Origin: Salinihabitans flavidus
Lineage (GTDB): Bacteria; Pseudomonadota; Alphaproteobacteria; Rhodobacterales; Rhodobacteraceae
DNA: 64,000 nt
Direction of reading: 5' to 3'
NCBI RefSeq assembly: GCF_900110425.1
Contig: NZ_FODS01000001.1
Coordinates: 186,001-250,000, forward strand
Part shown: positions 53,621-62,508 of the stretch, in pieces
Numbering within the stretch: position 1 is the stretch's first letter
Layout: every line of letters starts with the position of its first letter
Made by a program: the position numbers and the translations under genes
Notes under the pieces: generated by a model
Told to the model about the DNA's origin: nothing
Databases searched by the model: none
The model's input: only the letters and a program-made list of their open reading frames with translations

Positions 53621-55093
53621 CTACAGTCTCAGGTCGAGTCCGGTTGAGTTGGTGGGCTGTTGGCCAAGTGAGGCGATGTCACTTGCCGGGTTGGCACCCG
53701 GCGAATTGTTTCGTGCCATTTCGGCCTGTCGGTGTTCGCGCTGCCTGTCTGCGCTTTGGCCAAAATCAAAACTGACATCGCCGTATCCTGCATCCAGGAA
53801 CTCTTGCATCAGTTGATCCTGATGGCGCCGCATGAGGTCAAGAGTTTCGGATCGGTCTGCCTGAATGGTGACGGTCATGGCGCCGTCGATACCCGAAATG
53901 GCCATCCTGACCCGTCCAAGTTCTTCAGGGCTTAGGGTGATCTCGATCCGACCGTCGGAGACTCTCGGAGAATGAGCCATAACTTGTCGAATCACAGATG
54001 TCGCCTCGGCGCGGTCAGCAATCGGCGGCATCGGCGATGTCCCATGCTGAGTAGCGCGCATATCACCACCCTGCCCGGATTTTGGATCGATGAGTTCGGG
54101 GGCAGCGATCTCAACCTGGCGCAGCTTCATCTGCTCAGATGCGGCCTCGGACACCGACTCCGCAAAGACAGGAGGCACCGGAGACGTCGCACGCCACCTG
54201 TTCGCCATAGCCCTCCCTACAAGATCATGCGACCGCGCTTCCGGGTAATCGGATTTATCCCCATATCGAATTTCTGCGGAAGCGGTATTGCGGCGGCGAG
54301 ATGGGGACTCTGCCTCAGTGGCGTACGACCCGACAAACGAGATCTGGCTCCGGACAGGATCACCTTGCGACATGTGCGACACCCCCCGCCCACGCTCTCC
54401 CGACTCCGTGCCGTCCCCCACGGTGCGTCCGGCCTCCGGCACTCGCGGAATCCTTGCCCTGACGAGTGAGGAGTGACTTGCCGCCAAGGATTGAACGGCC
54501 CCGCGCTCTACTTGTTTGGCCACGCTCTCGGGACCACTTTTCTCCATAGACTGTTCGGTCGAAGTTGGCACCGCTGGTCGTGTCAGGTGGTGGGGTTGAT
54601 CGTGGGCCGACACACTGTGCGCAGGGGCTTTGACCGTGTCGGTGGCGGCAGTCCCGGTCAAGGGACCAACTTGGATCTGCCGCAACTCCATAGCGCCTTG
54701 GGAGGGCTGTGCTCCCCCTGAGTGACGCGTTGGCGATTGAGCGGTTTCAACATCCATTTCTCTCAAAGCCCGCTCCATGCGTTTTGGACTTTCGGTGAAG
54801 GCAAACCTGTCACCGTGACCGATCTCGATCATTGGAAGGTGAGCAGAGCGCGGCTGATCCTCCTCTGGTTCAGCTGGATCACCCGGTACTTCAATGTCAG
54901 CGGGAAGTTCAGCCGCTTCGTCGTCGGACGTTATATCCGGCTCACCGATCTCATCATCTGTCTCGAGGGAATTCCCCGCATCATCAAAAGCTAGTTGAAA
55001 GCTTTCACCTTCCCTTTGGACGCTATTGCCTGGAATGCGGACATGAGACTCCCTCAAGCTCGCAACGGCGGGAAGAGTTGGGTGCAAGGACAT
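53621..55093 (-). CDS. fliK: Flagellar hook-length control protein FliK
   Basis: 490 aa. The long N-terminal part is low-conservation, acidic and Ser/Pro-rich, as expected for a molecular ruler. The C-terminal Flg_hook domain (about 375-450: RIEITLSPEELGRVRMAISG, VTIQADRSETLDLMRR) mediates the switch of export specificity. GGAGG lies just before the ATG. It is the first gene of the minus-strand fliK-flgD pair, divergent from the flgJ-like gene. Confidence 0.92.
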   Translation of the reverse strand: MSLHPTLPAVASLRESHVRIPGNSVQREGESFQLAFDDAGNSLETDDEIGEPDITSDDEAAELPADIEVPGDPAEPEEDQPRSAHLPMIEIGHGDRFAFTESPKRMERALREMDVETAQSPTRHSGGAQPSQGAMELRQIQVGPLTGTAATDTVKAPAHSVSAHDQPHHLTRPAVPTSTEQSMEKSGPESVAKQVERGAVQSLAASHSSLVRARIPRVPEAGRTVGDGTESGERGRGVSHMSQGDPVRSQISFVGSYATEAESPSRRRNTASAEIRYGDKSDYPEARSHDLVGRAMANRWRATSPVPPVFAESVSEAASEQMKLRQVEIAAPELIDPKSGQGGDMRATQHGTSPMPPIADRAEATSVIRQVMAHSPRVSDGRIEITLSPEELGRVRMAISGIDGAMTVTIQADRSETLDLMRRHQDQLMQEFLDAGYGDVSFDFGQSADRQREHRQAEMARNNSPGANPASDIASLGQQPTNSTGLDLRL

Positions 55094-55143
55094 AATACCT
55101 CCGGGAGTTCTTCCAGGTCGCGAAAACTATGGGCGATATGTGG

Positions 55144-55158
55144 TTACCAGTTCTTTAC
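55144..55158 (+). promoter_or_regulatory. Weak CtrA-like site
   Basis: TTAC, 7 nt, TTAC in the fliK / flgJ-like divergent gap. It resembles the CtrA box TTAA-N7-TTAA with one mismatch per half. Suggestive only. Confidence 0.2.
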
Positions 55159-55207
55159 CGCTAATGAGTCAGTTTCGGAAAAACCCGTTCAATTTGGAGA
55201 CAATGAC

Positions 55208-55498
55208 ATGCCCACAATCTCACCATCGGACAATGCTTTGCCAAGGAGTATCCCGCACATGCAAAGTGATGCCGCCTTGCATCGGGTCGCCCAGGACCTC
55301 GAAGCGAGTTTTCTGGCGGAGATGCTGAAGTCCGCCGGCCTTGGCAAAGTACGGGAAAGCTTCGGAGGCGGCGCGGGCGAAGAACAATTTTCATCCTTTC
55401 TTCGGCAGGCCCAAGCCAAGGAGATGGTGCGCGCCGGCGGAATTGGACTTGCAGAATCGTTTTACCATGCACTGAAGGAGAAGATGAATGCCGACTGA
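55208..55498 (+). CDS. Rod-binding protein, FlgJ N-terminal type
   Basis: 96 aa. It matches only the rod-binding half of FlgJ (LEASFLAEMLKSAGLGKVRE; EEQFSSFLRQAQAKEMVRAG; GLAESFYHAL). The muramidase half is absent, which is normal for alphaproteobacteria. Acts as rod cap in the periplasm. GGAGAC lies 9 nt before ATG 55208; a longer frame from 54995 reads through fliK antisense. It overlaps the next gene by 11 nt. Confidence 0.88.
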   Translation: MPTISPSDNALPRSIPHMQSDAALHRVAQDLEASFLAEMLKSAGLGKVRESFGGGAGEEQFSSFLRQAQAKEMVRAGGIGLAESFYHALKEKMNAD

Positions 55499-55847
55499 AC
55501 ACCCACGGAAAATCTTTGACGCGCTGGATGCCATACTTGACCGGGAATGCACCGCGCTCAAGGATGGTAACCTTGAAGCAATTCCTTCGCTTCTCAAAGA
55601 GAAGGAGGCGCTTTTCGATCGCTTGCAGTCTCTCGACCACGCGGCGCGAGGGGAACTCGACGCGCTTCAGTCGAAAGTCGCGCACAATCAGGCGCTGGTT
55701 GACGGTGCGTTGCACGGAATTCGGACAGTTGCGGACAGGCTTGGGAATCTGCGCCGTGTGCATAGCTCTCTGGAAACCTACGACAGTGCCGGGCGCCGGA
55801 CCTCTGTTCCCAACAACAGCCAACGCCATGTCGAGAAGCGGGCCTGA
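55488..55847 (+). CDS. FlgN-like flagellar export chaperone candidate
   Basis: 119 aa, almost entirely helical, with coiled-coil character through residues 8-95 (ALDAILDRECTALKDGNLEAI, LLKEKEALFDRLQSL). Size, helix pattern and place after the rod cap suggest FlgN, the chaperone for hook-filament junction proteins, but sequence identity is not strong. It starts 11 nt inside the flgJ-like gene. Confidence 0.6.
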   Translation: MPTEHPRKIFDALDAILDRECTALKDGNLEAIPSLLKEKEALFDRLQSLDHAARGELDALQSKVAHNQALVDGALHGIRTVADRLGNLRRVHSSLETYDSAGRRTSVPNNSQRHVEKRA

Positions 55848-56059
55848 GACCGCATTTGTGTCAAATGCTCCATACTGGACGTGTGTGGCTTAGCACTCCA
55901 TTAGCACTTGAACCCACATGGTTATCCCGCATCCGAGAGGGTGGCGCAGGGCGGAGGCATTCTTCCACTGCAATGGTCAGAAAGACATTCTGAGCCGTCC
56001 TTTGGGGGCGGGATGTGAACCACGATGCAAAAGCATCGTCGCAAAGTAGGGGAAATGCC

Positions 56060-57271
56060 ATGTCGAGCATTCTGACAAACAATAGTGCAATGGTCGCGCT
56101 GCAAACGCTGAAGTCGGTCAACGGCAATCTTGCCAAGACACAAGGGGAAATCTCAACCGGCAAAACCGTGGCCTCGTCCAAGGACAACTCTGCCGTTTGG
56201 GCCATATCGAAAGTCATGGAATCCGATGTCTCGGGCTTCAAGGCCATCTCTGACAGCCTCTCGCTGGGGCAATCCACGGTGGCAGTGGCACGGCAGGCGT
56301 CCGAGACCATCACAGACCTTCTGACGCAGATGAAGGGGAAGATCGTCGCGGCCCAGGAAGACAACGTGGATCGCGGCAAGATCAACGCCGATGTGACGGC
56401 TCTGAAGGGTCAGGTCGAATCTGTGGTCGCTGCTGCGCAGTTCAATGGCCTCAATTTGGTAAACGGTGGAGTGGCGAGCGCCGATGTCCTTGCATCGCTG
56501 GACAGGGATTCTACTGGGAATGTGACGGCCAGCTCAATCACCGTCAATGGTCAGGATCTGTCCAGTGGTGGCTATGTTGCCAAGGCGGCATTCACCGGCA
56601 CCGATGGCGTCGCGGCGGATGGTGCGGACGCCTTCGGCTTCTCTCTCGACGCAAATGGCGGAACTGACGACGCCGGCGACATTGTCATTGCCGATCCGAC
56701 CTACGCAGCCGGTGACAAGATCACACTCAACCTGGGTGCGGAAGAAATATCCTATACCGTCACCGCTGATGATGTCGCCTCGACAACCACGGCAGACATC
56801 ATCGCCGTGGGTCTGAAATCTGCCATCGAAGCCTCCTCCGCGAACGTCACGGTCGACTATGACAGCGGCAGCCCGGGCGAACTGACGATCACCAATGACG
56901 GCACCGGATCGATCCAGATCGGCGGTCAGTTTACAAACGCCGGGTCCGGTGGGCTGGGTGCCATGGCAAGCATCGACGTGTCGACCGGCGGCGGCGCAAC
57001 GACTGCGCTCGGTACGATCGAGACCCTGATCAATACCTCGATCGACGCCTCGGCCGCCTTCGGTTCGGTCGAAGGCCGGATCTCAACGCAGGCCGACTTC
57101 ATCTCGAACCTGACAGATTCTCTCAAATCAGGGATCGGCGCGATGGTCGATGCGGACATGGAGGAATCTTCTGCCCGCCTTCAGGCCCTTCAGGTGCAAC
57201 AGCAGCTTGCAGTTCAGTCACTCTCGATTGCAAACCAGGCACCACAATCCCTCCTGTCCCTGTTCCGCTAA
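56060..57271 (+). CDS. fliC: Flagellin
   Basis: 403 aa. Conserved N-terminal (SSILTNNSAMVALQTLKSVN, residues 2-21) and C-terminal helices (LQVQQQLAVQSLSIANQAPQSLLSLFR region, about 375-403) flank a Thr/Asp/Gly-rich variable core (150-330). TGD and GSGGLG-type turns in the core are surface features. AGGGG lies about 8 nt before ATG 56060. It is followed by flaF and flbT, as in Caulobacter and Rhodobacterales. Confidence 0.96.
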   Translation: MSSILTNNSAMVALQTLKSVNGNLAKTQGEISTGKTVASSKDNSAVWAISKVMESDVSGFKAISDSLSLGQSTVAVARQASETITDLLTQMKGKIVAAQEDNVDRGKINADVTALKGQVESVVAAAQFNGLNLVNGGVASADVLASLDRDSTGNVTASSITVNGQDLSSGGYVAKAAFTGTDGVAADGADAFGFSLDANGGTDDAGDIVIADPTYAAGDKITLNLGAEEISYTVTADDVASTTTADIIAVGLKSAIEASSANVTVDYDSGSPGELTITNDGTGSIQIGGQFTNAGSGGLGAMASIDVSTGGGATTALGTIETLINTSIDASAAFGSVEGRISTQADFISNLTDSLKSGIGAMVDADMEESSARLQALQVQQQLAVQSLSIANQAPQSLLSLFR

Positions 57272-57283
57272 ACGAGAATTGAC

Positions 57284-57310
57284 GGGGGCGCGGTCGTCCA
57301 CCGCGCCCCC
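57284..57310 (+). terminator. 11-bp hairpin after flagellin
   Basis: Perfect stem GGGGGCGCGGT / ACCGCGCCCCC with loop CGTCC, 13 nt past the flagellin stop and about 49 nt before flaF. No T-tract, so it may stabilise the flagellin mRNA or attenuate flaF-flbT rather than stop transcription. Confidence 0.6.
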
Positions 57311-57358
57311 GGAACTGACTCGTTCAGGTGACGATTCAGACAAAAGGAAGGATATCAA

Positions 57359-57736
57359 GTGACTCCGCACACTCTCGCGCATGGCGCATATGCGCAGGCT
57401 GCCACGCCTATTCGAACACCACGTGGCACCGAATATGAACTAATTGCACGCATCACGCATCGCATCAAAGCCACCGCCAAGAAAGGTAGACCCGGCTTTC
57501 CCGAACTCGCTGAAGCAGTCCATGACAACCGCCAGCTCTGGACGATTCTGGCCACGGACGTGGCCGATATCGACAATCCGCTTCCGAAGTCGCTAAGGGC
57601 AAGAATATTCTACCTCGCAGAATTTACCCATATTCACAGTGGCAAAGTTCTTCGCGAAAACGCTTCGGTAAGGCCGCTTCTTGAAGTCAACACTGCCATC
57701 CTGCGTGGCCTACGCAATGGGATCTCTTCCAAATGA
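57359..57736 (+). CDS. flaF: Flagellar biosynthesis regulator FlaF
   Basis: 125 aa. ARITHRIKATAKKGRPGFPE and LAEAVHDNRQLWTILATDVAD match FlaF, which promotes flagellin translation and secretion. GTG start with AAAGGAAGGA upstream. The 3' end overlaps flbT by 4 nt. Confidence 0.92.
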   Translation: MTPHTLAHGAYAQAATPIRTPRGTEYELIARITHRIKATAKKGRPGFPELAEAVHDNRQLWTILATDVADIDNPLPKSLRARIFYLAEFTHIHSGKVLRENASVRPLLEVNTAILRGLRNGISSK

Positions 57737-58137
57737 GCGGACTGGTTCTCAAACTTAGCCCCAAGGAACGTGTCCTTGTGAACGGAGCTGTCATAGAAAA
57801 CGGTGATCGGCGGAGCCGGCTCTCCATCATGACGCCAGATGCGCACATATTGCGCCTGCGTGATGCCATTCATCCTGCGGACGCGAACAGCCCGGTGCGC
57901 AGAGTCTGCTATGCGACGCAGCTTGTCCTCTCTGGCGATGCCGATCCAAAGGACACAAAACTTCTACTGCTGCGCCGAATTGAGGAACTTAGTCAGATCC
58001 TGACGGATCATGACAGCCGCAGGCATCTGACCACCGCCACCGAAGCCGTTCTGAATGACAAATTCTACCAGTGCCTGAAATCACTGCGCGCATTGCTACC
58101 GCGAGAAGATCGTTTGCTCGGAGTCAACCTGCAATGA
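57733..58137 (+). CDS. flbT: Flagellar biosynthesis repressor FlbT
   Basis: 134 aa. LVLKLSPKERVLVNGAVIENG at the start and AILPADANSPVRRVCYATQL-type text match FlbT, which binds flagellin 5'-UTR RNA and limits its stability or translation until assembly proceeds. Overlaps flaF and the DUF1217 gene by ATGA junctions, giving a tightly coupled group. Confidence 0.93.
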   Translation: MSGLVLKLSPKERVLVNGAVIENGDRRSRLSIMTPDAHILRLRDAIHPADANSPVRRVCYATQLVLSGDADPKDTKLLLLRRIEELSQILTDHDSRRHLTTATEAVLNDKFYQCLKSLRALLPREDRLLGVNLQ

Positions 58138-58922
58138 GCTTCCAGCCGATCTTGCCTGGCGGCGGTCTGGTCGGCTGGGCTTTTCTGCAACGCACAATGG
58201 CTGAGCAGAAGGCGGCGTTCGAAAACACGCCTGCGATCAGCCGGGACACGGACCACTTCAAAGAGAAAATAGGCGGAATCAAGACAGCAGAAGATCTGGT
58301 CGATGACCGTCGTCTGCTCCGGGTCGCACTCGGTGCCTTCGGGTTGCAGGATGATATCGACAATCGATTTTTTGTACGGAAGTTGCTTGAGGAAGGCACA
58401 CTCAAACAGGACTCTCTGGCCAATCGCATGGCTGACAAGCGCTATGTCGCATTTGTAAAGGCATTCGGCTTCGGGGATTTCGATACACCCCGCACTCAGC
58501 TGTCCACATTCGGCGCAGAAATAGTTGGCAAGTATCGGGACCGAGCGTTCGAAGTCGCTGTTGGAGAGCAGGAAGAACCGATGAGACTTGCCCTGAACGC
58601 GGCGCGCGAGCTTGAGGATTTGGCAAATAGTTCAGTCAGCGACAATGCCAAGTGGTTCACCATCATGGGCGCGCCGCCTCTGCGATCTGTATTCGAAACC
58701 GCTCTCGGACTACCCGCGTCTTTCGGTCAGATCGACCTTGATCAGCAACTCGAGACCTTGCGAAGTAAAACCCAACGCATGACGGGAAACGGTGAAATCA
58801 GCCAGTTCGCCGACCCCGAGAAGCGCGAAGACCTGATCCAAAGATTTATGCTGATGTCCCAGATAGCGGAGGTGACAACCTATTCTGCCGGGAGCGTAGC
58901 ACTGACGTTGCTCAGATCCTGA
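58134..58922 (+). CDS. DUF1217 protein in flagellar cluster
   Basis: 262 aa. It has DUF1217 repeats of the type VDDRRLLRVALGAFGLQDD and NRMADKRYVAFVKAFGFGD, and QFADPEKREDLIQRFML near the end. Function unproven. The family is largely found with flagellar genes in alphaproteobacteria. ATG 58134 overlaps the flbT stop. The 3' end overlaps convergent fliI by 43 nt. Confidence 0.88.
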   Translation: MSFQPILPGGGLVGWAFLQRTMAEQKAAFENTPAISRDTDHFKEKIGGIKTAEDLVDDRRLLRVALGAFGLQDDIDNRFFVRKLLEEGTLKQDSLANRMADKRYVAFVKAFGFGDFDTPRTQLSTFGAEIVGKYRDRAFEVAVGEQEEPMRLALNAARELEDLANSSVSDNAKWFTIMGAPPLRSVFETALGLPASFGQIDLDQQLETLRSKTQRMTGNGEISQFADPEKREDLIQRFMLMSQIAEVTTYSAGSVALTLLRS

Positions 58923-60328
58923 TCGCCGGCGTCCGGGGCAAGCAGGTTGTTCTGCCCGGACCTCACGACGCGCTGAGTACTCCCGCGGGATTGCAACGTC
59001 TGTGCGATTCCGGCCCGCCGCAGGATAAGGTCGAGCCGGGCAAAACTGTTCCGTATTGAGACGCTCTCCTGCTCGGCAATAAATGCATCAAGTTCTGGCC
59101 ATGCCCTGAGCGCCTGATCGAGTGTCGGATCACTTCCTTCCGAATAGAGTCCTGCGCGTATCATTGTTTCGGACTGGTGATAGGTGCCCAACATTTGCCG
59201 AGCGGCCCGAATGCTGGCATTCTCGCCATCATTTGCGGCGTCAGGAAGACTTCGGGACAATGATCTCAGCAGGTCGATTGCAGGATATCGCCCCCGTTCT
59301 GCGATCTTGCGATCCATGACGACATGACCATCGAGCACACCCCGCAGAATGTCAGCGACCGGCTCGTCCATGTCCGAACCGGCGACCAGAACACTGAACA
59401 GCGCAGTGATATCCCCCATACCCGCCGATCCAGGCCCTGCACGCTCGCATAGCGCCATGATCATATGCGCCGTCGAAGGCGGATATCCGCGAAGTGAAGG
59501 CAGTTCGCCGCCCGCAACGGCGACTTCCCGATGTGCCTCGGCAAATCGGGTAATTGAATCGACAAGAAACAAGACGTGCTTGCCCTGATCCCTGAAATGC
59601 TCGGCCACGCACATAGCGGCCCAGGCACAACGGCGTCGAACGAAGGGCGACTGATCCGAAGTTGCCGCCACCACGACAGAGCGCTTCATACCCTCTTTAC
59701 CCAGAAACTGCTCGACGAACTCGCGCAGCTCACGTCCGCGCTCCCCGACAAGGGCGATCACGACAACGTCAACATGCATGTTGCGCGCCAGATGGCCAAG
59801 AAGACTGGACTTTCCCACGCCAGCACCGGCAAAAAGGCCCAGACGTTGGCCGCGCACAATTGGTAAAAACGTGTTGAATACGGCCATCCCCGTTTCAAGT
59901 CGGGCGCCAAGCGAGCGCCGCTCCGCTGGTTTGGGCGGCGGCGCCCGCAAACGCCTTTCATCCGCCCCTGGCAGCAACGCCGCACCATCAAGTGGTCTGC
60001 CATAAGGGTCGATCACACGTCCGATCCACGCGTCCGACGGAGCAATACCAGACGCCCCGAACAGAACCACTCGATCACCTATCGAAACACCGTCCGGCGG
60101 AGAGTCCGGAAGAATGGACACCTCCGAACCATGCAGTTGGAGAATCTCTCCACAAACCGGCGCACGATTGTATCGGTCGATACTCACCTGATCGCCAACC
60201 CGTGCAATAGCCCCGAGACCCCCTACACGCAAAAGCGCCCCTTCCACGGCGCCTACACGACCGATGTCACGCACAGGGCGCAAATTGGCCATTTCCGACC
60301 TGAATCCTCTGAATGTCGTGTGCACCAT
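58880..60328 (-). CDS. fliI: Flagellum-specific ATPase FliI
   Basis: 482 aa, slightly longer than the usual 440-460. Walker A FAGAGVGKSSLLGHLARN, VIALVGERGRELREFVEQFL, Walker B VLFLVDSITRFAEAHREVA and YPPSTAHMIMALCERAGPG identify the type III export ATPase. ATG 60328 has AGGAG 7 nt upstream; M13 (60292) is an alternative. The C-terminus has an extra tail of about 30 residues overlapping the DUF1217 gene. It is divergent from flgB. Confidence 0.95.
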   Translation of the reverse strand: MVHTTFRGFRSEMANLRPVRDIGRVGAVEGALLRVGGLGAIARVGDQVSIDRYNRAPVCGEILQLHGSEVSILPDSPPDGVSIGDRVVLFGASGIAPSDAWIGRVIDPYGRPLDGAALLPGADERRLRAPPPKPAERRSLGARLETGMAVFNTFLPIVRGQRLGLFAGAGVGKSSLLGHLARNMHVDVVVIALVGERGRELREFVEQFLGKEGMKRSVVVAATSDQSPFVRRRCAWAAMCVAEHFRDQGKHVLFLVDSITRFAEAHREVAVAGGELPSLRGYPPSTAHMIMALCERAGPGSAGMGDITALFSVLVAGSDMDEPVADILRGVLDGHVVMDRKIAERGRYPAIDLLRSLSRSLPDAANDGENASIRAARQMLGTYHQSETMIRAGLYSEGSDPTLDQALRAWPELDAFIAEQESVSIRNSFARLDLILRRAGIAQTLQSRGSTQRVVRSGQNNLLAPDAGDQDLSNVSATLPAE

Positions 60329-60375
60329 CCGGCACTCCTGCTGTCTTCTGAAAACACTTTCTAAAGGAATCAGGG

Positions 60376-60391
60376 TTAAGCCTTGATTTAA
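60376..60391 (+). promoter_or_regulatory. CtrA-like site in the fliI/flgB divergent gap
   Basis: TTAA, 8 nt, TTAA, one base wider than the classic CtrA N7 spacing, 23-38 nt before the flgB ATG. In Rhodobacterales CtrA activates flagellar genes, so a role is plausible but not shown. Confidence 0.3.
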
Positions 60392-60413
60392 GCAATTCGA
60401 GGGAGAAGCCCCG

Positions 60414-60803
60414 ATGTTCAAATCACTAGAGATATTCAAGGTATCGCACGCCATGGCAAGGCATGCGGCAACACGACAATCCGTGATCGCCCGCAATATG
60501 GCCAATGCCGATACCCCGAGCTATGCCGCGAAAGATGTGAGTGCGTTCAAAGAAATAGTGGACGAACGACGCGACACCACCGGCCTTCAGGCGACCCGTG
60601 CAAAGCATCTCCACGGCACGACCCAACCACGCCCTCTCGCTGTTGTCCAAGCTGCAAACATCGGGGATTCACCGAACGGCAACGGCGTCTCTCTTGAAGA
60701 GGAAATGATGAAGTCGGTCGATACCAAACGTCAACACGATCGCGCTATCGCCATCTACAAATCCTCCCTCGGCGTGCTGCGCACGACGCTTGGTCGCAGA
60801 TAG
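60414..60803 (+). CDS. flgB: Flagellar basal-body rod protein FlgB
   Basis: 129 aa. Rod signature ARHAATRQSVIARNMANADTP (ANAxTPxY family) and helical ends. Proximal rod component. GGGAG lies 11 nt before the ATG. It begins the plus-strand run flgB-flgC-fliE-fliQ-flgF-flgG-flgA-flgH. Confidence 0.93.
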   Translation: MFKSLEIFKVSHAMARHAATRQSVIARNMANADTPSYAAKDVSAFKEIVDERRDTTGLQATRAKHLHGTTQPRPLAVVQAANIGDSPNGNGVSLEEEMMKSVDTKRQHDRAIAIYKSSLGVLRTTLGRR

Positions 60804-60818
60804 TCGGGAGCCTGTTTC

Positions 60819-61205
60819 ATGAGTGATTTTTCTTCTGCCCTGAAAGTGGCTGCCAGCGGGCTGAAAGCACAGGCTGCGCGACTGCGCCATGTATCCGAGA
60901 ACATCGCCAACGCCGATACACCCGGCTATCGGCGCAAGATCGTTCCATTTGAAATCGATTCCCGAACCGCCGAAGGTGCGGTTCGGGCGGGTCAGGTGAA
61001 ACTTGACCGGGGTGAGTTGGAGCAGGTCTACGATCCGTCCCATCCTCTTGCCGACCAAACGGGTCACTATGACGGCTCCAATGTCGATCTGGTGATCGAA
61101 ATCGCTGACGCGCGCGAAGCGCAGCGCAGCTACGAAGCCAATCTCAAGATGTTCGATCAGACCCGGCAGATGTCGTCGAGTCTGATGGACCTGCTTCGCA
61201 GATAA
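60819..61205 (+). CDS. flgC: Flagellar basal-body rod protein FlgC
   Basis: 128 aa. KVAASGLKAQAARLRHVSENIANADTPGY (here VSENIANADTPGY) is the rod motif, and C-terminal NLKMFDQTRQMSSSLMDLLRR is the FlgC helical end. Starts 15 nt after flgB. Confidence 0.95.
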   Translation: MSDFSSALKVAASGLKAQAARLRHVSENIANADTPGYRRKIVPFEIDSRTAEGAVRAGQVKLDRGELEQVYDPSHPLADQTGHYDGSNVDLVIEIADAREAQRSYEANLKMFDQTRQMSSSLMDLLRR

Positions 61206-61217
61206 GGGAGATCCAGA

Positions 61218-61508
61218 ATGGATATTCGTTCCATACAAGCCGCGCAGAAATATGCGGCGGCTCGCCCGGCGACCGAACCCACTGCCGGGACTTCAGAGAT
61301 GGGCGAGGCCTTCGCAGGCCTTGCCCACGACTTTGCCAGCACCCTCGCCGAAAGCGAAGACGTCGCCATGCAGTCCATGACAGATGAAGCTGACCCTCAT
61401 ACTCTTGTCCAGGCGCTCGCGCAGGCGGAACTGGCGGTGGAAACCGCGGTCACGGTACGCGACAAGGTCGTAGAAGCGTATCAGGAAATTCTCAGAATGC
61501 CGATCTGA
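61218..61508 (+). CDS. fliE: Flagellar hook-basal body protein FliE
   Basis: 96 aa. Small helical protein with the FliE C-terminal pattern VETAVTVRDKVVEAYQEILRMPI. It connects the MS ring to the rod. GGGAG precedes the ATG. Its stop overlaps the fliQ ATG by one base (TGATG). Confidence 0.9.
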   Translation: MDIRSIQAAQKYAAARPATEPTAGTSEMGEAFAGLAHDFASTLAESEDVAMQSMTDEADPHTLVQALAQAELAVETAVTVRDKVVEAYQEILRMPI

Positions 61509-61777
61509 TGATGGAAGAGACAATCTTCTTCGACACGTTGCGTCAGGGGCTTTGGGTTGCGGTGATCATTTCGATCCCGATCCTGACCGCCGCCCTGCTC
61601 GCCGGGGTTACAGTCGGGTTATTTCAGGCGCTGACATCTATTCAGGAAATGACACTGACCTTTGTGCCGAAACTCGTGGCAATTGTCATCGTATTCTGGA
61701 TTTCCATGGGATTCATGACAGAAACGCTGGTTGCCTTTTTCCACAATCGGCTCATCCCACTGATCACCGGAGGATAG
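61508..61777 (+). CDS. fliQ: Flagellar export protein FliQ
   Basis: 89 aa with two membrane helices. LRQGLWVAVIISIPILTAAL and FVPKLVAIVIVFWISMGFM match FliQ, part of the type III export gate. ATG 61508 overlaps the fliE stop; ATG 61511 is an alternative. Confidence 0.95.
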   Translation: MMEETIFFDTLRQGLWVAVIISIPILTAALLAGVTVGLFQALTSIQEMTLTFVPKLVAIVIVFWISMGFMTETLVAFFHNRLIPLITGG

Positions 61778-61778
61778 G

Positions 61779-62492
61779 TTGGACAACGCAGGATACACGA
61801 CACTGACCCGACAGGTCGGGCTGATGCGTGAAATGAACATCGTCGCGAACAATATCGCCAACGCCGCCACGACAGGTTATCGTCAGGAAGGGTTGATCTT
61901 TTCGGAATACGTTCACGCTTCCGAGAACGGGTCTTCCCTGTCAATGGCTCGCGGCAGCATCCGGAACACGTCTCAGGAGCATGGCGCGCTCACACGCACC
62001 AATGGCCAATTCGACTTGGCGATCGAGGGCGACGGGTTTTTCCTGATCGAAGCGCCGAACGGCGAAAGACTGACTCGGGCGGGCAGCTTTTCACCCAACG
62101 CCCAAGGCGATCTTGTGAACATGGACGGTCATCGTCTGTTGGATATCGGCGGGGCTCCGGTTTTCGTACCGCCCGACTCCCGTGACATCAATATCGCCGG
62201 TGACGGCACACTAAGTTCCAATGGCCGCCCACTCACACAGATCGGAATCTATCAGCCTGTGAACCCGATCGGCCTCAAACGCGAGGATGGCGTGATGTTT
62301 CATGCCGAGGATGGGGTGGAACTGACGCAAGGCAGCCGAATTCTCCAGGGTTTCGTCGAAGGGTCAAATGTCGATCCGATTTCGCAAATTGCCCGCATGA
62401 TCGAAGTTCAGCGCGCCTATGAAATGGGCCAGAGCTTTCTGGAGTCGGAAAACGAACGCATCCGAAACGCCCTCAAGGCACTCATCCGTTAA
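61779..62492 (+). CDS. flgF: Flagellar rod protein FlgF
   Basis: 237 aa. TTG start with ACCGGAGGATAGG directly upstream, placing GGAGG 5 nt away. N-terminal IVANNIANAATTGYRQEG, DGFFLIEAPNGERLTRAGSF, and C-terminal MIEVQRAYEMGQSFL are the rod-hook family pieces. FlgF rather than FlgG by length and order. Confidence 0.92.
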   Translation: MDNAGYTTLTRQVGLMREMNIVANNIANAATTGYRQEGLIFSEYVHASENGSSLSMARGSIRNTSQEHGALTRTNGQFDLAIEGDGFFLIEAPNGERLTRAGSFSPNAQGDLVNMDGHRLLDIGGAPVFVPPDSRDINIAGDGTLSSNGRPLTQIGIYQPVNPIGLKREDGVMFHAEDGVELTQGSRILQGFVEGSNVDPISQIARMIEVQRAYEMGQSFLESENERIRNALKALIR

Positions 62493-62508
62493 GTGAAAGG
62501 AAACCGCC

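Noticed and set aside
55208-55498. FlgJ-like gene as a truncated pseudogene
   Set aside because: Single-domain rod-cap proteins without the muramidase are normal in this class, and start signal and coupling to the next gene are intact.
58880-60505. Longer fliI start at 60505
   Set aside because: It would read through the flgB promoter gap with Cys/Ala-rich text, while ATG 60328 has an AGGAG at good spacing.
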